This document shows positions 1 to 8,286 of a stretch of 64,000 nt of DNA, in pieces. Source of the stretch: Streptomyces sp. 11x1 (lineage in GTDB: Bacteria > Actinomycetota > Actinomycetes > Streptomycetales > Streptomycetaceae); the NCBI RefSeq assembly GCF_032598905.1, contig NZ_CP122458.1:434001-498000 (forward strand). The letters run 5' to 3'. Position numbers and translations under genes: made by a program. Under the pieces are notes generated by a model. That model was not told the DNA's origin and did no database searches. It saw nothing but the letters and a program-made list of their open reading frames with translations. Each line of letters opens with the position of its first letter. The first letter of the stretch is position 1.

Positions 1-115
1 GTTCGTCCCTCCGAAGCGGCCACCCGAGCAGGCCCTGATAGAACCGCGCCAACGCGCGCGCGTCCGGTGCGTCAAGGGTGGTCGCGGCCAACGTGAAGCG
101 CGGTTGAGACCTCAT
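1..115 (-). CDS. VOC (glyoxalase-fold) family protein, N-terminal part only
   Basis: The first 38 codons of a minus-strand gene that runs off the left edge. The start is the ATG at 115. The visible sequence ([21 protein letters not shown] followed by GLLGW, residues 5-31) is the first beta-strand and helix of a vicinal-oxygen-chelate module: a beta-strand, then DxPDxxxLARFYxxLLGW. Such proteins are small metal-dependent lyases, dioxygenases or resistance proteins. The substrate cannot be read from this fragment. Confidence 0.75.
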   Translation of the reverse strand, partial: MRSQPRFTLAATTLDAPDARALARFYQGLLGWPLRRDE

Positions 116-177
116 GCAGTGCGGCTACCCGGTTCCGCCGCCGACAGTTCCGTCCATTCCACCGAGTGGCGCGGTCG

Positions 178-450
178 TCAGGGGCTGTCGCCGCCCCAGT
201 CCCAGCGGGACGGATCGCCCGGGCGCGGGTCGTACAGGGCCCGCCCGCCAGGGCCGAACTGCCCGAGCTCCGTGGCGAGGGAGACACCGTGGTCGATCTC
301 CTCCGGCCTCCAGCCGGTGATGTCGAGCAGCAATCCGTCCAGCGGCCCGCCCACCAGTTCGGCGTAGCTACGCCCGGGCTTCGGGCCCGGGTGGTCATGG
401 TCCGCTCCGTAGATGCGGCCGCGCATCAGCTGCTCATCCTCACTGTTCAT
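178..450 (-). CDS. Small hypothetical protein, 90 aa
   Basis: A 90-residue acidic soluble protein beginning [20 protein letters not shown]. The ATG at 450 is chosen because it opens the conserved-looking segment; the frame stays open further upstream but with low-complexity sequence. The middle reads [19 protein letters not shown], a phrase common in small Streptomyces proteins of unknown function, and the C-terminus is rich in D, P, G and W. No signal peptide or membrane segment. It lies between the VOC gene and the divergent TerD/VWA gene. Function not recognised. Confidence 0.6.
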   Translation of the reverse strand: MNSEDEQLMRGRIYGADHDHPGPKPGRSYAELVGGPLDGLLLDITGWRPEEIDHGVSLATELGQFGPGGRALYDPRPGDPSRWDWGGDSP

Positions 451-543
451 ACGGTTCAGCTTCTCAGCCACCACCGACAACGAGGCCGGTGCGGTTGCGC
501 AGCGCGCAGTCCCGGGGCCGGGTTCTTGGGACAGACTGGGCGC

Positions 544-1959
544 ATGACAGCGACATCGATGGCCAAGGGCGGCAACCTTCCCGTCGCCGCCACGGCGGTA
601 CAGGTAGAGCTCGGCTGGTCCGGGGGCGCCGGTGCGCCGGACGCCGACGCCTCGGCGCTGTTGCTCCGTGCCGACGGGCGGGTGAAAGACGACGGGGACT
701 TCGTCTTCTACAACCAACCCCAGCACGCCTCGGGTGCCGTGCGTCACCTGGGGAAACAGCGGACCGGTGGCGGTACGACGGACACCGTCGGGGTGGATCT
801 GGGGGCCCTGGAGCCGGAGATCGAGCGGGTCGTTCTCGGTGCTTCAGCGGACGGTGGCACCTTCGGCCAGTTGTCCGGTCTGCGGCTCCGGCTGCTCGAC
901 GCCGGGACAGGTGAGGAGCTGGCGCTGTTCGAGATGGAGGCAACGACAGAGACCGCGTTCATCGGCGGAGAACTGTATCGGCGGGCCGGTCGGTGGAAGT
1001 TCCGCGCGGTGGGGCAGGGGTACGCGTCCGGACTCGCGGGGCTGGCCACCGACTTCGGGATCACCGTGGACGAAGAGGCAGGCGCCACCGCCTCGACGGC
1101 TTCCACCGCCCCCACGCCCACCCCTGCCGTCCCGAGCACCCCACCCCACGCCGGCCCTCCCGCCCCGCCCCGGTCCCCGGCGGCCCCCACCCCGCGTCTG
1201 GTCAAAGGCGAGGAGCAGCTGCCGGTGGACATGCGCAAGCGGCTCTCCTTGCGCAAGGAGCAGATAGCCGTCAGCCTGCGCAAGCACGGGGCGGAGGGAG
1301 TGACTGCACGCGTCATCCTGGTCCTGGACGCCTCCGGGTCGATGTCGTTCCTGTACTCGAAGGGCGTCGTGGCAGATGTCGTCGAGCGGATGGCGGCCGT
1401 AGCCGCCCAGCTCGACGACGACGGTGAGATGCAGGCGTGGACGTTCGCGTCGAACCCGGCCCGGCTCCCGGACCTCGCCCTGGGCGACCTGCCGGAGTGG
1501 CTGCGGCGTCATGTCCGGGTCGGTGAACTGACGTTGTTCCGGCGCAAGAAGCCACAGAGAGGTCTGCTGCCGGGCCAGGTGGACATGCGCGCGGTCGGCA
1601 TCCAGAACGAGGAACAGAAGGTGATCGCCGAAGTGCGGGCCTACGTGCGCGATCACCCGGCGGCCGCCCCCACGCTGGTCCTCTTCTTCTCCGACGGCGG
1701 TGTCTACCGGAACAAGGAGATCGAGACCGAACTGCGGGCAGCCGTGGACGAGCCGGTCTTCTGGCAGTTCGTCGGGCTGGGCCGCTCCGACTACGGGGTG
1801 CTGGAACGGTTCGACACCTTGCCCGGCCGCCGCGTCGACAACGTGGGATTCTTCGCCGTCGACGACATCAGCCGCGTACCGGATGCCGAGCTGTACGACC
1901 GGCTGCTGTCCGAGTTCCCTTCATGGATACGCGAGGCTCGACGGCTGAACATCATCTGA
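544..1959 (+). CDS. TerD-family protein fused to a von Willebrand A domain
   Basis: A 471-residue protein from the ATG at 544. Residues 1-180 are a TerD fold: N-terminal KGGNLPV, VELGW, an acidic [10 protein letters not shown] calcium-type loop, and FGITVDEE at the end. A Pro/Ala/Thr linker (about 180-220) leads to a VWA domain with the MIDAS motif DASGS at 262-266 and a later FFSDGG strand. TerD proteins bind calcium and belong to the tellurite/stress (ter) group; VWA domains bind partners through a metal ion. No other ter gene is adjacent, so this is a stand-alone fusion. Probably cytoplasmic; the partner is unknown. Confidence 0.88.
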   Translation: MTATSMAKGGNLPVAATAVQVELGWSGGAGAPDADASALLLRADGRVKDDGDFVFYNQPQHASGAVRHLGKQRTGGGTTDTVGVDLGALEPEIERVVLGASADGGTFGQLSGLRLRLLDAGTGEELALFEMEATTETAFIGGELYRRAGRWKFRAVGQGYASGLAGLATDFGITVDEEAGATASTASTAPTPTPAVPSTPPHAGPPAPPRSPAAPTPRLVKGEEQLPVDMRKRLSLRKEQIAVSLRKHGAEGVTARVILVLDASGSMSFLYSKGVVADVVERMAAVAAQLDDDGEMQAWTFASNPARLPDLALGDLPEWLRRHVRVGELTLFRRKKPQRGLLPGQVDMRAVGIQNEEQKVIAEVRAYVRDHPAAAPTLVLFFSDGGVYRNKEIETELRAAVDEPVFWQFVGLGRSDYGVLERFDTLPGRRVDNVGFFAVDDISRVPDAELYDRLLSEFPSWIREARRLNII

Positions 1960-1980
1960 GTCGGCGCCCGGAAGACCGGC

Positions 1981-2562
1981 TCACGTGGCTGTGAGGGCTG
2001 CGGCGCCGAAGGAGACGTCGAAACGGTCGCACCAGACGGTGACGCTGGTGTACCGCGAGGGGTCGACATCGTCGGGCAGGGGGTAGTTCTGGCTTCCCTT
2101 GTTGCCCTTGAGCTTGCCGAGGCTGACGTACGCGCCGTCGTCGAAGACGTGCCAGCCGGCCCGGCCCTCCTTGACCGGGGCGTCGGTCAGCCACACGCGA
2201 AGGTCGGGGCCGTTGCTGGTGTCGAGCCGCTCCAGCCGGATCACGTGGCTGCCGTCGGCCAGCCGTACGAGCTTCACCGTGCCCGTGGTCGGGTGTTCGT
2301 GGCTGATCAGCCCGCCGCTCGCCACCGTCACAGGTCCGCTCGGCGCGGAGGGGGAGGACGACGCTCCCGCGTTCGCGTCCGGCTTCGTCCCGGGGGTCGA
2401 GGAGGCTTCCACGACCGGGCCCGGCAGGGACTCCGTCACCGTCCGGTCCTGCCAGAGCTTCCACGGCTGGAACCAGTACAGCCCGGCGGCCACGCCCACG
2501 CACATGACCGTCACCGCCGCCAGCCCGGCGATCAGTCGCCTTCTCGGCCTGCGCCGCCTCAT
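1981..2562 (-). CDS. Membrane-anchored DM13 domain protein
   Basis: A 193-residue protein starting MRRRRPRRRLIAGL, preceded by a GGAAG ribosome site about 10 bases upstream. An alternative ATG at 2622 has no such site. Residues 9-28 form a single hydrophobic signal-anchor, followed by a Ser/Pro/Thr linker. From about residue 85 a DM13 (electron-transfer/adhesion) domain follows: GGLISHEHPTTG, LADGSHVIRLERLDTSNGPD and the RFDVSFG C-terminus. DM13 domains sit outside the membrane and may do cysteine- or heme-linked redox chemistry. It converges with the TerD/VWA gene. The role is not known. Confidence 0.82.
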   Translation of the reverse strand: MRRRRPRRRLIAGLAAVTVMCVGVAAGLYWFQPWKLWQDRTVTESLPGPVVEASSTPGTKPDANAGASSSPSAPSGPVTVASGGLISHEHPTTGTVKLVRLADGSHVIRLERLDTSNGPDLRVWLTDAPVKEGRAGWHVFDDGAYVSLGKLKGNKGSQNYPLPDDVDPSRYTSVTVWCDRFDVSFGAAALTAT

Positions 2563-2781
2563 GCCGATCCCGCTTCCTGTCTGATGTGTTGTCCGTGTCG
2601 TTCGTGTCGTCACGTTCCCCATCCAACGCCGTGCGCGGTCTTCCTGCCCCGGCTCCGCCGATGACGAAATCCTTACGTCTGCCTGGTCGGCATCTTGTCG
2701 GCTTGTCGTCACCTTACGGAAGCGTGACGTGCCGGGCGTGGCCCTGGGGCTCGGCGGGTGATCGCTTCTAGCGTGGGCGGC

Positions 2782-3783
2782 ATGCGAGTACTGGTCACCG
2801 GCGGTGCCGGATTCATCGGGTCCCATGTCGTCGACGCGCTGGCGGAACACGGGCACGAACCCGTTGTGTTCGACACGGCGGTGGACGCGGGCGCGGACGT
2901 CCGGGACGGGGAGGCCGTGGCCCGCGCACTGGCCGGTGTGGACGCGGTGTGTCATCAGGCGGCGATGGTCGGTCTGGGCACGGGCTTCGCCGATGCCCCG
3001 GAGTACGTCTCCCGCAACGACCTGGGGACGGCCGTCCTGCTCGCCGCCATGGCGGACGCGGGTGTACGGCGGCTCGTGCTGGCGGGGTCGATGGTGGTGT
3101 ACGGGGAAGGACGGTACGAGTGCGAGCGGCACGGGGTGGTGCGGCCGGGTCCGCGGATCGGGGCCGATCTCGCGGCCGGACGTTTCGAGCCTCTGTGCCC
3201 GGAGTGCGGGGCCGAGTTGTCGCCGGGCCTGGTCGGGGAGAACGCGCCGGTCGACCCGCGCAACGTGTACGCGACGACGAAGCTGGCCCAGGAGCATCTG
3301 GCGACGGCCTGGGCCCGGACGACAGGCGGGGCTGCCGTGTCGCTGCGGTACCACAACGTCTACGGGCCCCGGATGCCGCGCGACACTCCCTATGCGGGGG
3401 TCGCCTCGTTCTTCCGGTCCGCGCTCGCGCGCGGCGAGGCTCCCCGGGTGTTCGAGGACGGCTGTCAGCGGCGGGACTTCGTCCATGTCCGGGATGTGGC
3501 GGCGGCCAATGTGGCGGCGCTGGAGGCTGATACGGCCGAGGGCTCGCTGGTCGCGTACAACACCGGGAGCGGCGAGCCGCACACCGTCGGGGAGATGGCG
3601 CGGGCGCTGGCCGCCGCGTACGGCGGGCCTGAGCCGGTGGTCACCGGCGAGTATCGGCTGGGGGACGTGCGGCACATCACCGCCGACTCGCGACGGCTGC
3701 GGGCCGAGCTGGGATGGAAGCCGGGGGTCGGGTTCGCGGAGGGGATGCGGGAGTTCGCGCGGGCCGGGATGCGGGGTTCGTAG
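2782..3783 (+). CDS. NAD-dependent nucleotide-sugar epimerase/dehydratase
   Basis: A 333-residue extended short-chain dehydrogenase from the ATG at 2782. The Rossmann motif G7-GAG-FI-G13 binds NAD and the catalytic pair is Y163xxxK167 (NVYATTKLA). It acts on a nucleotide-activated sugar. Two cysteine groups stand out: C114 in YECERHG and C139-x2-C142 in LCPECG, a pattern like a small zinc knuckle and not part of the standard fold. It is followed convergently by a two-component system. The adjacent glycosyltransferase cluster suggests supply of a sugar donor for envelope glycans, but the exact sugar cannot be told. Confidence 0.85.
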   Translation: MRVLVTGGAGFIGSHVVDALAEHGHEPVVFDTAVDAGADVRDGEAVARALAGVDAVCHQAAMVGLGTGFADAPEYVSRNDLGTAVLLAAMADAGVRRLVLAGSMVVYGEGRYECERHGVVRPGPRIGADLAAGRFEPLCPECGAELSPGLVGENAPVDPRNVYATTKLAQEHLATAWARTTGGAAVSLRYHNVYGPRMPRDTPYAGVASFFRSALARGEAPRVFEDGCQRRDFVHVRDVAAANVAALEADTAEGSLVAYNTGSGEPHTVGEMARALAAAYGGPEPVVTGEYRLGDVRHITADSRRLRAELGWKPGVGFAEGMREFARAGMRGS

Positions 3784-3813
3784 CCCCTTCTGGACCGGTG
3801 GTGCTGTCCGTGT

Positions 3814-4926
3814 TCAGGAAGCGGCCGCGGGCAGCACCACCTCGAAGCGGCAGCCGCCGGGGATGTTGCGTACGGAGGCGTGCCCTCGGTGGGCCTCCAC
3901 GATCCCCCGGACGATGGCCAGGCCCAGGCCCGCTCCGGCCGGGGGTGTGCGGGAGTGGGTGCCGCGCCAGCCGGTGTCGAAGACGCGCGGCAGGTCGTCC
4001 TCGGCGATGCCGCCGCAGCCGTCGGAGACGGAGAGCACCACGCCGTCGGGGGACCGTTCGGCGGCCACCGCGACCGTGCCGTCGGCCGGGGTCCGGCGGA
4101 TGGCGTTGACCAGCAGGTTGGCGAGGACGCGGCTCATCTCCCTGCCGTCGACCTCGACCGGCACGGGTTCGACGCGCGCGCCGACGAGCCGGACGCCGTG
4201 TTCGCGGGCGAGCGGGTCGGCGCCCGCCAGGGCGTCGCCGACGAGGTCGTACAGGGACATGCGGGAGAGGGAGAGCGTCAGGCTGCCCGCGTGGATGCGG
4301 GAGAGTTCGAAGAGGTCGCCGACCATGGCGTCCAGGCTTTCGACCTCCGTACGGATCTGCTTCAGGTAGCGGTGGGGGTCGGCTGCGACCCCGTCCTCCA
4401 GGGCCTCGGCCATCGCGCGCAGTCCCGCCAGGGGGGTGCGCAGGTCGTGGGAGATCCAGGCGACGAGTTCACGTCGGGAGGACTCCAGGGCGCGTTCGCG
4501 TTCCCTGGACGCGGCGAGCTTGGCGCTCGTGGCGGCCAACTCGGTGCTGAGTGCGGCGAGTTCCGCCGTGGCCGGGCCTTCGGGGGCCGTGAAGTCGCCG
4601 CCGTCGCCGAAGGACCGCGCGGCGATCTGGAGGGCGCGGCTGCGGGCGACGACCCAACGGCCGAGGAGCAGCGCGGTGGCCAGTGAGACGACGGCGGCCA
4701 TGGCGACGACGGTGGTGACGACGCTCAGGTCGTGCGGGGAGAGGAACATGGCCCAGGCGACGGCGAGGGTGCCGGCGAGCATGGAGGCCACCGCGACGGC
4801 GGCAACCACGGTGAGCGACGCGGTGAGCGAGCGGCGGCGCAGCGGCCACAGCGCGAGCGCGCCCAGCAGTCCGGCGGCGCAGGCACCCAGGAACGCGTAC
4901 AGGGCGATGAGCACGTTGGCGGTCAT
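3814..4926 (-). CDS. Sensor histidine kinase (OmpR-type partner)
   Basis: A 370-residue kinase from the ATG at 4926. Two to three hydrophobic segments lie in the first 95 residues with a very short external loop, then a linker rich in Ala/Glu coiled coil (about 118-150). The HisKA motif WISHDLRTPL carries the phospho-acceptor H160, followed by the ATP-binding domain with the N box LANLLVNAIRRTP, DGCGGI and GAGLGLAIVRGI. Only two bases separate it from the upstream regulator gene at 4929-5684, so they form an operon. The signal is unknown; the short sensor loop suggests intramembrane sensing. Confidence 0.92.
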   Translation of the reverse strand: MTANVLIALYAFLGACAAGLLGALALWPLRRRSLTASLTVVAAVAVASMLAGTLAVAWAMFLSPHDLSVVTTVVAMAAVVSLATALLLGRWVVARSRALQIAARSFGDGGDFTAPEGPATAELAALSTELAATSAKLAASRERERALESSRRELVAWISHDLRTPLAGLRAMAEALEDGVAADPHRYLKQIRTEVESLDAMVGDLFELSRIHAGSLTLSLSRMSLYDLVGDALAGADPLAREHGVRLVGARVEPVPVEVDGREMSRVLANLLVNAIRRTPADGTVAVAAERSPDGVVLSVSDGCGGIAEDDLPRVFDTGWRGTHSRTPPAGAGLGLAIVRGIVEAHRGHASVRNIPGGCRFEVVLPAAAS

Positions 4927-4928
4927 CG

Positions 4929-5684
4929 TCAGTCCTTCCGGATTTCGAAGGAGGCGTGCGGTCCGTCGCCGACGACGGGTGTGCGCGTGGGGTCGAAGCG
5001 GTAGCCGACGCCCCAGACCGTCTGGATCAGCCGGGGCCGTGCCGGATCGTCCTCGATCTTGCCGCGCAGTCGGCGGACGTGGACGGTGACCGTGGACAGG
5101 TCGCCGAAGTCCCAGCCCCATACCTCGCGCATCAGGTCCTCCCGGCTGTGGGCGCGGCCCGGGTTGCGGAGGAAGTAGGCGAGGAGGTCGAACTCCCGTA
5201 GTGTCAGGGCGAGTTCGGCACCGTCGCGGGTGGCGCGGCGGCCCGCCGGGTCGAGGGAGAGGCCGACCGAGCTCAGCAGGCGGGTGTCCGGGGCGGGTCG
5301 TGCGCGGCGCAGCACCGACTCGACGCGCAGGACCAGTTCGCGCGGGCTGAACGGTTTGGTCACGTAGTCGTCGGCGCCGACCTCCAGGCCCAGGATGCGG
5401 TCGTCCTCGTCGCCGCGCGCGGTGAGCATGATGACCGGTACCGGGCCCCGGGTCCGCAGCAGACGGCACACCTCCAGGCCGTCCATGCCGGGCAGCATCA
5501 GGTCCAGCACGACCAGGTCGGGCCAGTGCGCCGCGGCGGCGGCCAGCGCGGCGGGACCGTCCTCGGCGCGGTCCACCGTGTGTCCGGCGCGTTCGAGGTA
5601 CCCGGTGACGACCTCGGCGACCGTGGGGTCGTCGTCCACGACCAGGACGCGCGCGGCCGCCGGCCCGCTCGGTTTCTGTTCCAT
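4929..5684 (-). CDS. OmpR/PhoB-family response regulator
   Basis: A 251-residue regulator from the ATG at 5684. The receiver domain has the acidic cluster VVDDDP and phospho-acceptor D61 in VVLDLMLPG, then the switch lysine in DDYVTKPFS. A winged-helix DNA-binding domain follows (LTLREFDLLAYFLRN, VHVRRLRGKIE, GVGYRF). It is the first gene of the two-gene operon with the kinase at 3814-4926 and is divergent from the glycosyltransferase gene starting at 5809, whose promoter it may control from the 124-base gap. Confidence 0.93.
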   Translation of the reverse strand: MEQKPSGPAAARVLVVDDDPTVAEVVTGYLERAGHTVDRAEDGPAALAAAAAHWPDLVVLDLMLPGMDGLEVCRLLRTRGPVPVIMLTARGDEDDRILGLEVGADDYVTKPFSPRELVLRVESVLRRARPAPDTRLLSSVGLSLDPAGRRATRDGAELALTLREFDLLAYFLRNPGRAHSREDLMREVWGWDFGDLSTVTVHVRRLRGKIEDDPARPRLIQTVWGVGYRFDPTRTPVVGDGPHASFEIRKD

Positions 5685-5808
5685 GCGACCAGCCTCGCAC
5701 CTCGTCGGGGGTGTGGAGGGTGCAGACGGTACGAAGGGCTGTCGACGTCCGCGTTTCGTAAGGACGCAACGCCCGATAAGAGAACTTTGTTCTCGTAGGC
5801 TGAAAGCT

Positions 5809-6519
5809 GTGACTACCTCCTCTCCCCCGCCTCCGGGCGTCGATGTCGTGCTGCCCTGCCTGGACGAGGCGGAGGCCCTGCCCTGGGTGCTGGCCCGGAT
5901 CCCGGCCGGATGGCGCGCTCTGGTCGTGGACAACGGCTCGACCGACGGGTCGGCGGACATCGCGCGAGGGTTGGGCGCGAGCGTGATCCACGAGGCGCGC
6001 CGCGGCTTCGGTGCCGCCTGCCACGCGGGGCTGACCGCCGCCACGGCCGACATCGTGTGCTTCTGCGACTGCGACGCCTCCCTCGATCCCTCGCTCCTCG
6101 TCCCCTTCGTCGACGAAGTGGCGGACGGGCGGGCCGACTTGGTGCTCGGCAGACGACGGCCGCAGGGCCGGGGAGCCTGGCCCGCGCACGCCCGGGCCGG
6201 CAATCTGGCGCTCGCCCGGATGCTGCGCCGCCGTACGGGACTGCGTCTGCGCGACCTGGGCCCGCTGCGTGCCGCCCGCCGCGAACCGCTCCTCGCCCTC
6301 GGGCTGACCGACCGGCGCAGCGGCTATCCGCTGCAGATGGTGGTGCGCGCCGCAGACGCGGGCTGGCGCGTCACGGAGCACGACGTGCCGTACCTGCCGC
6401 GCTCGGGGGCTTCGAAGGTGACCGGTACCTGGCGTGGCACCTGGCAGGCGGTACGCGACATGAGCCGCGTCCTGAACGAAGCACCGGCGTCGGTCGAGGT
6501 GGGAGGGGTCCGCCGATGA
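5809..6519 (+). CDS. Family 2 glycosyltransferase
   Basis: A 236-residue GT-A enzyme starting at the GTG at 5809. Key features are VVLPCLDEAEALPWVL (nucleotide-binding strand), DNGSTDGSADIA, and the metal site FCDCDASLD, where a DxD-like pair coordinates the sugar nucleotide. No membrane helix is evident. The ATGA overlap with the DUF2064 gene at 6516 and that gene's overlap with the methyltransferase show translational coupling. Likely transfers a sugar to a lipid or polyprenyl acceptor in the envelope. Confidence 0.9.
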   Translation: MTTSSPPPPGVDVVLPCLDEAEALPWVLARIPAGWRALVVDNGSTDGSADIARGLGASVIHEARRGFGAACHAGLTAATADIVCFCDCDASLDPSLLVPFVDEVADGRADLVLGRRRPQGRGAWPAHARAGNLALARMLRRRTGLRLRDLGPLRAARREPLLALGLTDRRSGYPLQMVVRAADAGWRVTEHDVPYLPRSGASKVTGTWRGTWQAVRDMSRVLNEAPASVEVGGVRR

Positions 6520-7133
6520 CCACGCTCCTCGTCATCGCCAAGGAACCGAGGCCGGGCCGGGTGAAGACCCGGCTCACCCCGCCCTTCACCCCGGACGAGG
6601 CGGCGGCGCTGGCCGAGGCCGCCCTCGTGGACACCCTGCGTGCCGTGGCCGCGGCCCCCGCGGACCGGCGAGTCCTGGTCCTGGCCGGTGAGCCGGGTCC
6701 CTGGCTGCCGCCCGGCTTCGACGTCGTACCGCAGCAGGGTGGAGGGCTGGACGAGAGGCTCGCCGCCGCGTTCGCCGGCTGCGACGGCCCCGCCCTGCTC
6801 ATCGGCATGGACACCCCGCAGGTCACGCCGGACCTGCTGACCGTGGAACTCGCCGGACACGACGCGTACTTCGGTCCGGCCGAGGACGGCGGCTTCTGGG
6901 CGCTCGGGCTCGCCGAGCCGAATCCCGCTCTGCTGCGCGGGGTGCCCATGTCGACGCCCCTCACCGGCGCGGTCCAGCGCGCCCGGCTGGTCTCCGCCGG
7001 TCTACGGGTCCACGACCTTCCGGTCCTGCGGGACGTCGACACGGCCGTCGACGCCGAAGCCGTCGCCGCGCTCGCGCCGCACAGCCGGTTCGCGGCGGAA
7101 CTGTCCCGGCTGCGAGCGGTCAGCGCCCGATGA
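6516..7133 (+). CDS. DUF2064 (nucleotidyl/glycosyltransferase-like) protein
   Basis: A 205-residue protein from the ATG at 6516, overlapping the glycosyltransferase stop by four bases. The motifs LLVIAKEPRPGRVKTRL (a nucleotide-diphosphate-sugar transferase-like loop), LIGMDTPQV and GPAEDGGFWALGL are the DUF2064 signatures. Members are predicted nucleotidyltransferases of the GT-A fold that often accompany a family 2 glycosyltransferase. The GAEDGG-type motif probably binds metal. The substrate is unknown. Confidence 0.88.
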   Translation: MTTLLVIAKEPRPGRVKTRLTPPFTPDEAAALAEAALVDTLRAVAAAPADRRVLVLAGEPGPWLPPGFDVVPQQGGGLDERLAAAFAGCDGPALLIGMDTPQVTPDLLTVELAGHDAYFGPAEDGGFWALGLAEPNPALLRGVPMSTPLTGAVQRARLVSAGLRVHDLPVLRDVDTAVDAEAVAALAPHSRFAAELSRLRAVSAR

Positions 7134-7900
7134 GCGGGCCGTGGCAGGACACCATGCGGCGGCCGGACTGGTCCTCGGATCCCTATGCCGACGCCCTGCG
7201 CTCCGGTCGCGGACCGCTCTTCCTGCGCCGGGGCGACGGCTGGCTGCTGCCCCTGGAGGTGGAGCGCTGGTGCGCCCGAGCCGACGCGGTGGACCTCGAG
7301 GTCCTGGAACGGTGCGAGGGAGCCGTCCTCGACGTGGGGTGCGGCCCGGGGCGGCTGGTCGCCGAACTCGCCGCCCGGGGGCGGCCCGTGCTCGGCATCG
7401 ACATCAGCGGGGCGGCCGTCGCCCACACCCGGCGGCTCGGAGGCCAGGCCCTCACCCGCTCGGTGTTCGATCCGCTGCCCGGCGAGGGCCGCTGGGACAC
7501 CACCCTGCTCCTCGACGGCAACCTCGGCATCGGCGGCGACCCGTCCGCCCTCCTACGCCGGACGGCCGAACTACTGCGCCCTGGAGGCCTGTTGATCGCA
7601 GAGACGGTGCCGATGGACGTGGACGAGCGTGCCGAGGTCCGCCTCGTGAGCGGGGTCGAGACGGGCGGGGAAGGCGAGTCCGCGTTCCCCTGGGCCCGCC
7701 TTGGCACACCCGCACTGCTGCGGTACGCCCGCCCGCACGGCTGGCGCGCCTGTGATCAGTGGACAGCGGGCGGTCGCTCCTTCGTCGCCCTGCGCACCCG
7801 CAGTGCCAGCAGCAGCGCCGAACTGCAGAAGAGCAGGGCTGTGATCAGCAACCAGCGGCCGAGGAAGTCGTCGGCCGGCCTCCCGGTCGCGGACGCGTAA
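7130..7900 (+). CDS. Class I SAM-dependent methyltransferase
   Basis: A 256-residue enzyme from the ATG at 7130 (ATGA overlap with the preceding gene). Motif I LDVGCGPGRLVAELAARG binds S-adenosylmethionine, followed by GIDISGAAVAHTR and LLRPGGLLIAETVPMD. The acceptor is unknown, but coupling to a glycosyltransferase and DUF2064 protein suggests methylation of a glycolipid or its precursor. The last 48 codons overlap the opposite-strand gene ending at 7756; the tail after SFVALRTR is not family-like, so an earlier stop was probably lost. Confidence 0.85.
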   Translation: MSGPWQDTMRRPDWSSDPYADALRSGRGPLFLRRGDGWLLPLEVERWCARADAVDLEVLERCEGAVLDVGCGPGRLVAELAARGRPVLGIDISGAAVAHTRRLGGQALTRSVFDPLPGEGRWDTTLLLDGNLGIGGDPSALLRRTAELLRPGGLLIAETVPMDVDERAEVRLVSGVETGGEGESAFPWARLGTPALLRYARPHGWRACDQWTAGGRSFVALRTRSASSSAELQKSRAVISNQRPRKSSAGLPVADA

Positions 7901-8286
7901 CGCTCCGTCACCCGCCCGCTGATCAGCGGAAACCACACCAGCAGAAGCAGACCGGAGAGGGCCGCGGGCACACGCACGTACGCGGCCCTCCCCTGCCTCC
8001 CCGACGGCATGGGCGGCGTCCCCACCCGGTGAGCGGCCGTGGCCGTCGCGCGGACGAGCGCACGGTCCGCCGCCGCGTACAGCGGCGCCAGGACCAGGTC
8101 GTGGACGACCGCGAGCCCGACGAACCACAGCGCGACGCCGAACCAGTCGTCCGCGAGCAGTCGCACCCCCGCGTACCCGGCGAGCGTGAACGAGCAAGCC
8201 AAAAGCAGCAGTTGAAAAGGGCTGCCCAGCGGCAGACGGTACTTCCCCAGGCCCAGGGGCAGATGGAACTTCCGGTACTTCCCCAT
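7756..8286 (-). CDS. Small integral membrane protein
   Basis: A 176-residue protein from the ATG at 8286, starting MGKYRKFHLPLGLGKY. Four hydrophobic stretches are visible (about 24-40, 46-66, 105-122 and 141-160), linked by basic loops. The start overlaps the stop of the upstream oxidoreductase gene by one base (TGATG), so the two are translationally coupled, and it may be an accessory membrane subunit. The 3' end overlaps the convergent methyltransferase gene by 145 bp. No family name recognised. Confidence 0.8.
   Translation of the reverse strand: MGKYRKFHLPLGLGKYRLPLGSPFQLLLLACSFTLAGYAGVRLLADDWFGVALWFVGLAVVHDLVLAPLYAAADRALVRATATAAHRVGTPPMPSGRQGRAAYVRVPAALSGLLLLVWFPLISGRVTERYASATGRPADDFLGRWLLITALLFCSSALLLALRVRRATKERPPAVH

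Noticed and set aside
3814..6381. 855-codon minus-strand frame covering kinase, regulator and glycosyltransferase
   Set aside because: Only the part from 3814 to 4926 is the true kinase frame; the rest reads through the regulator in a wrong frame with no domain.
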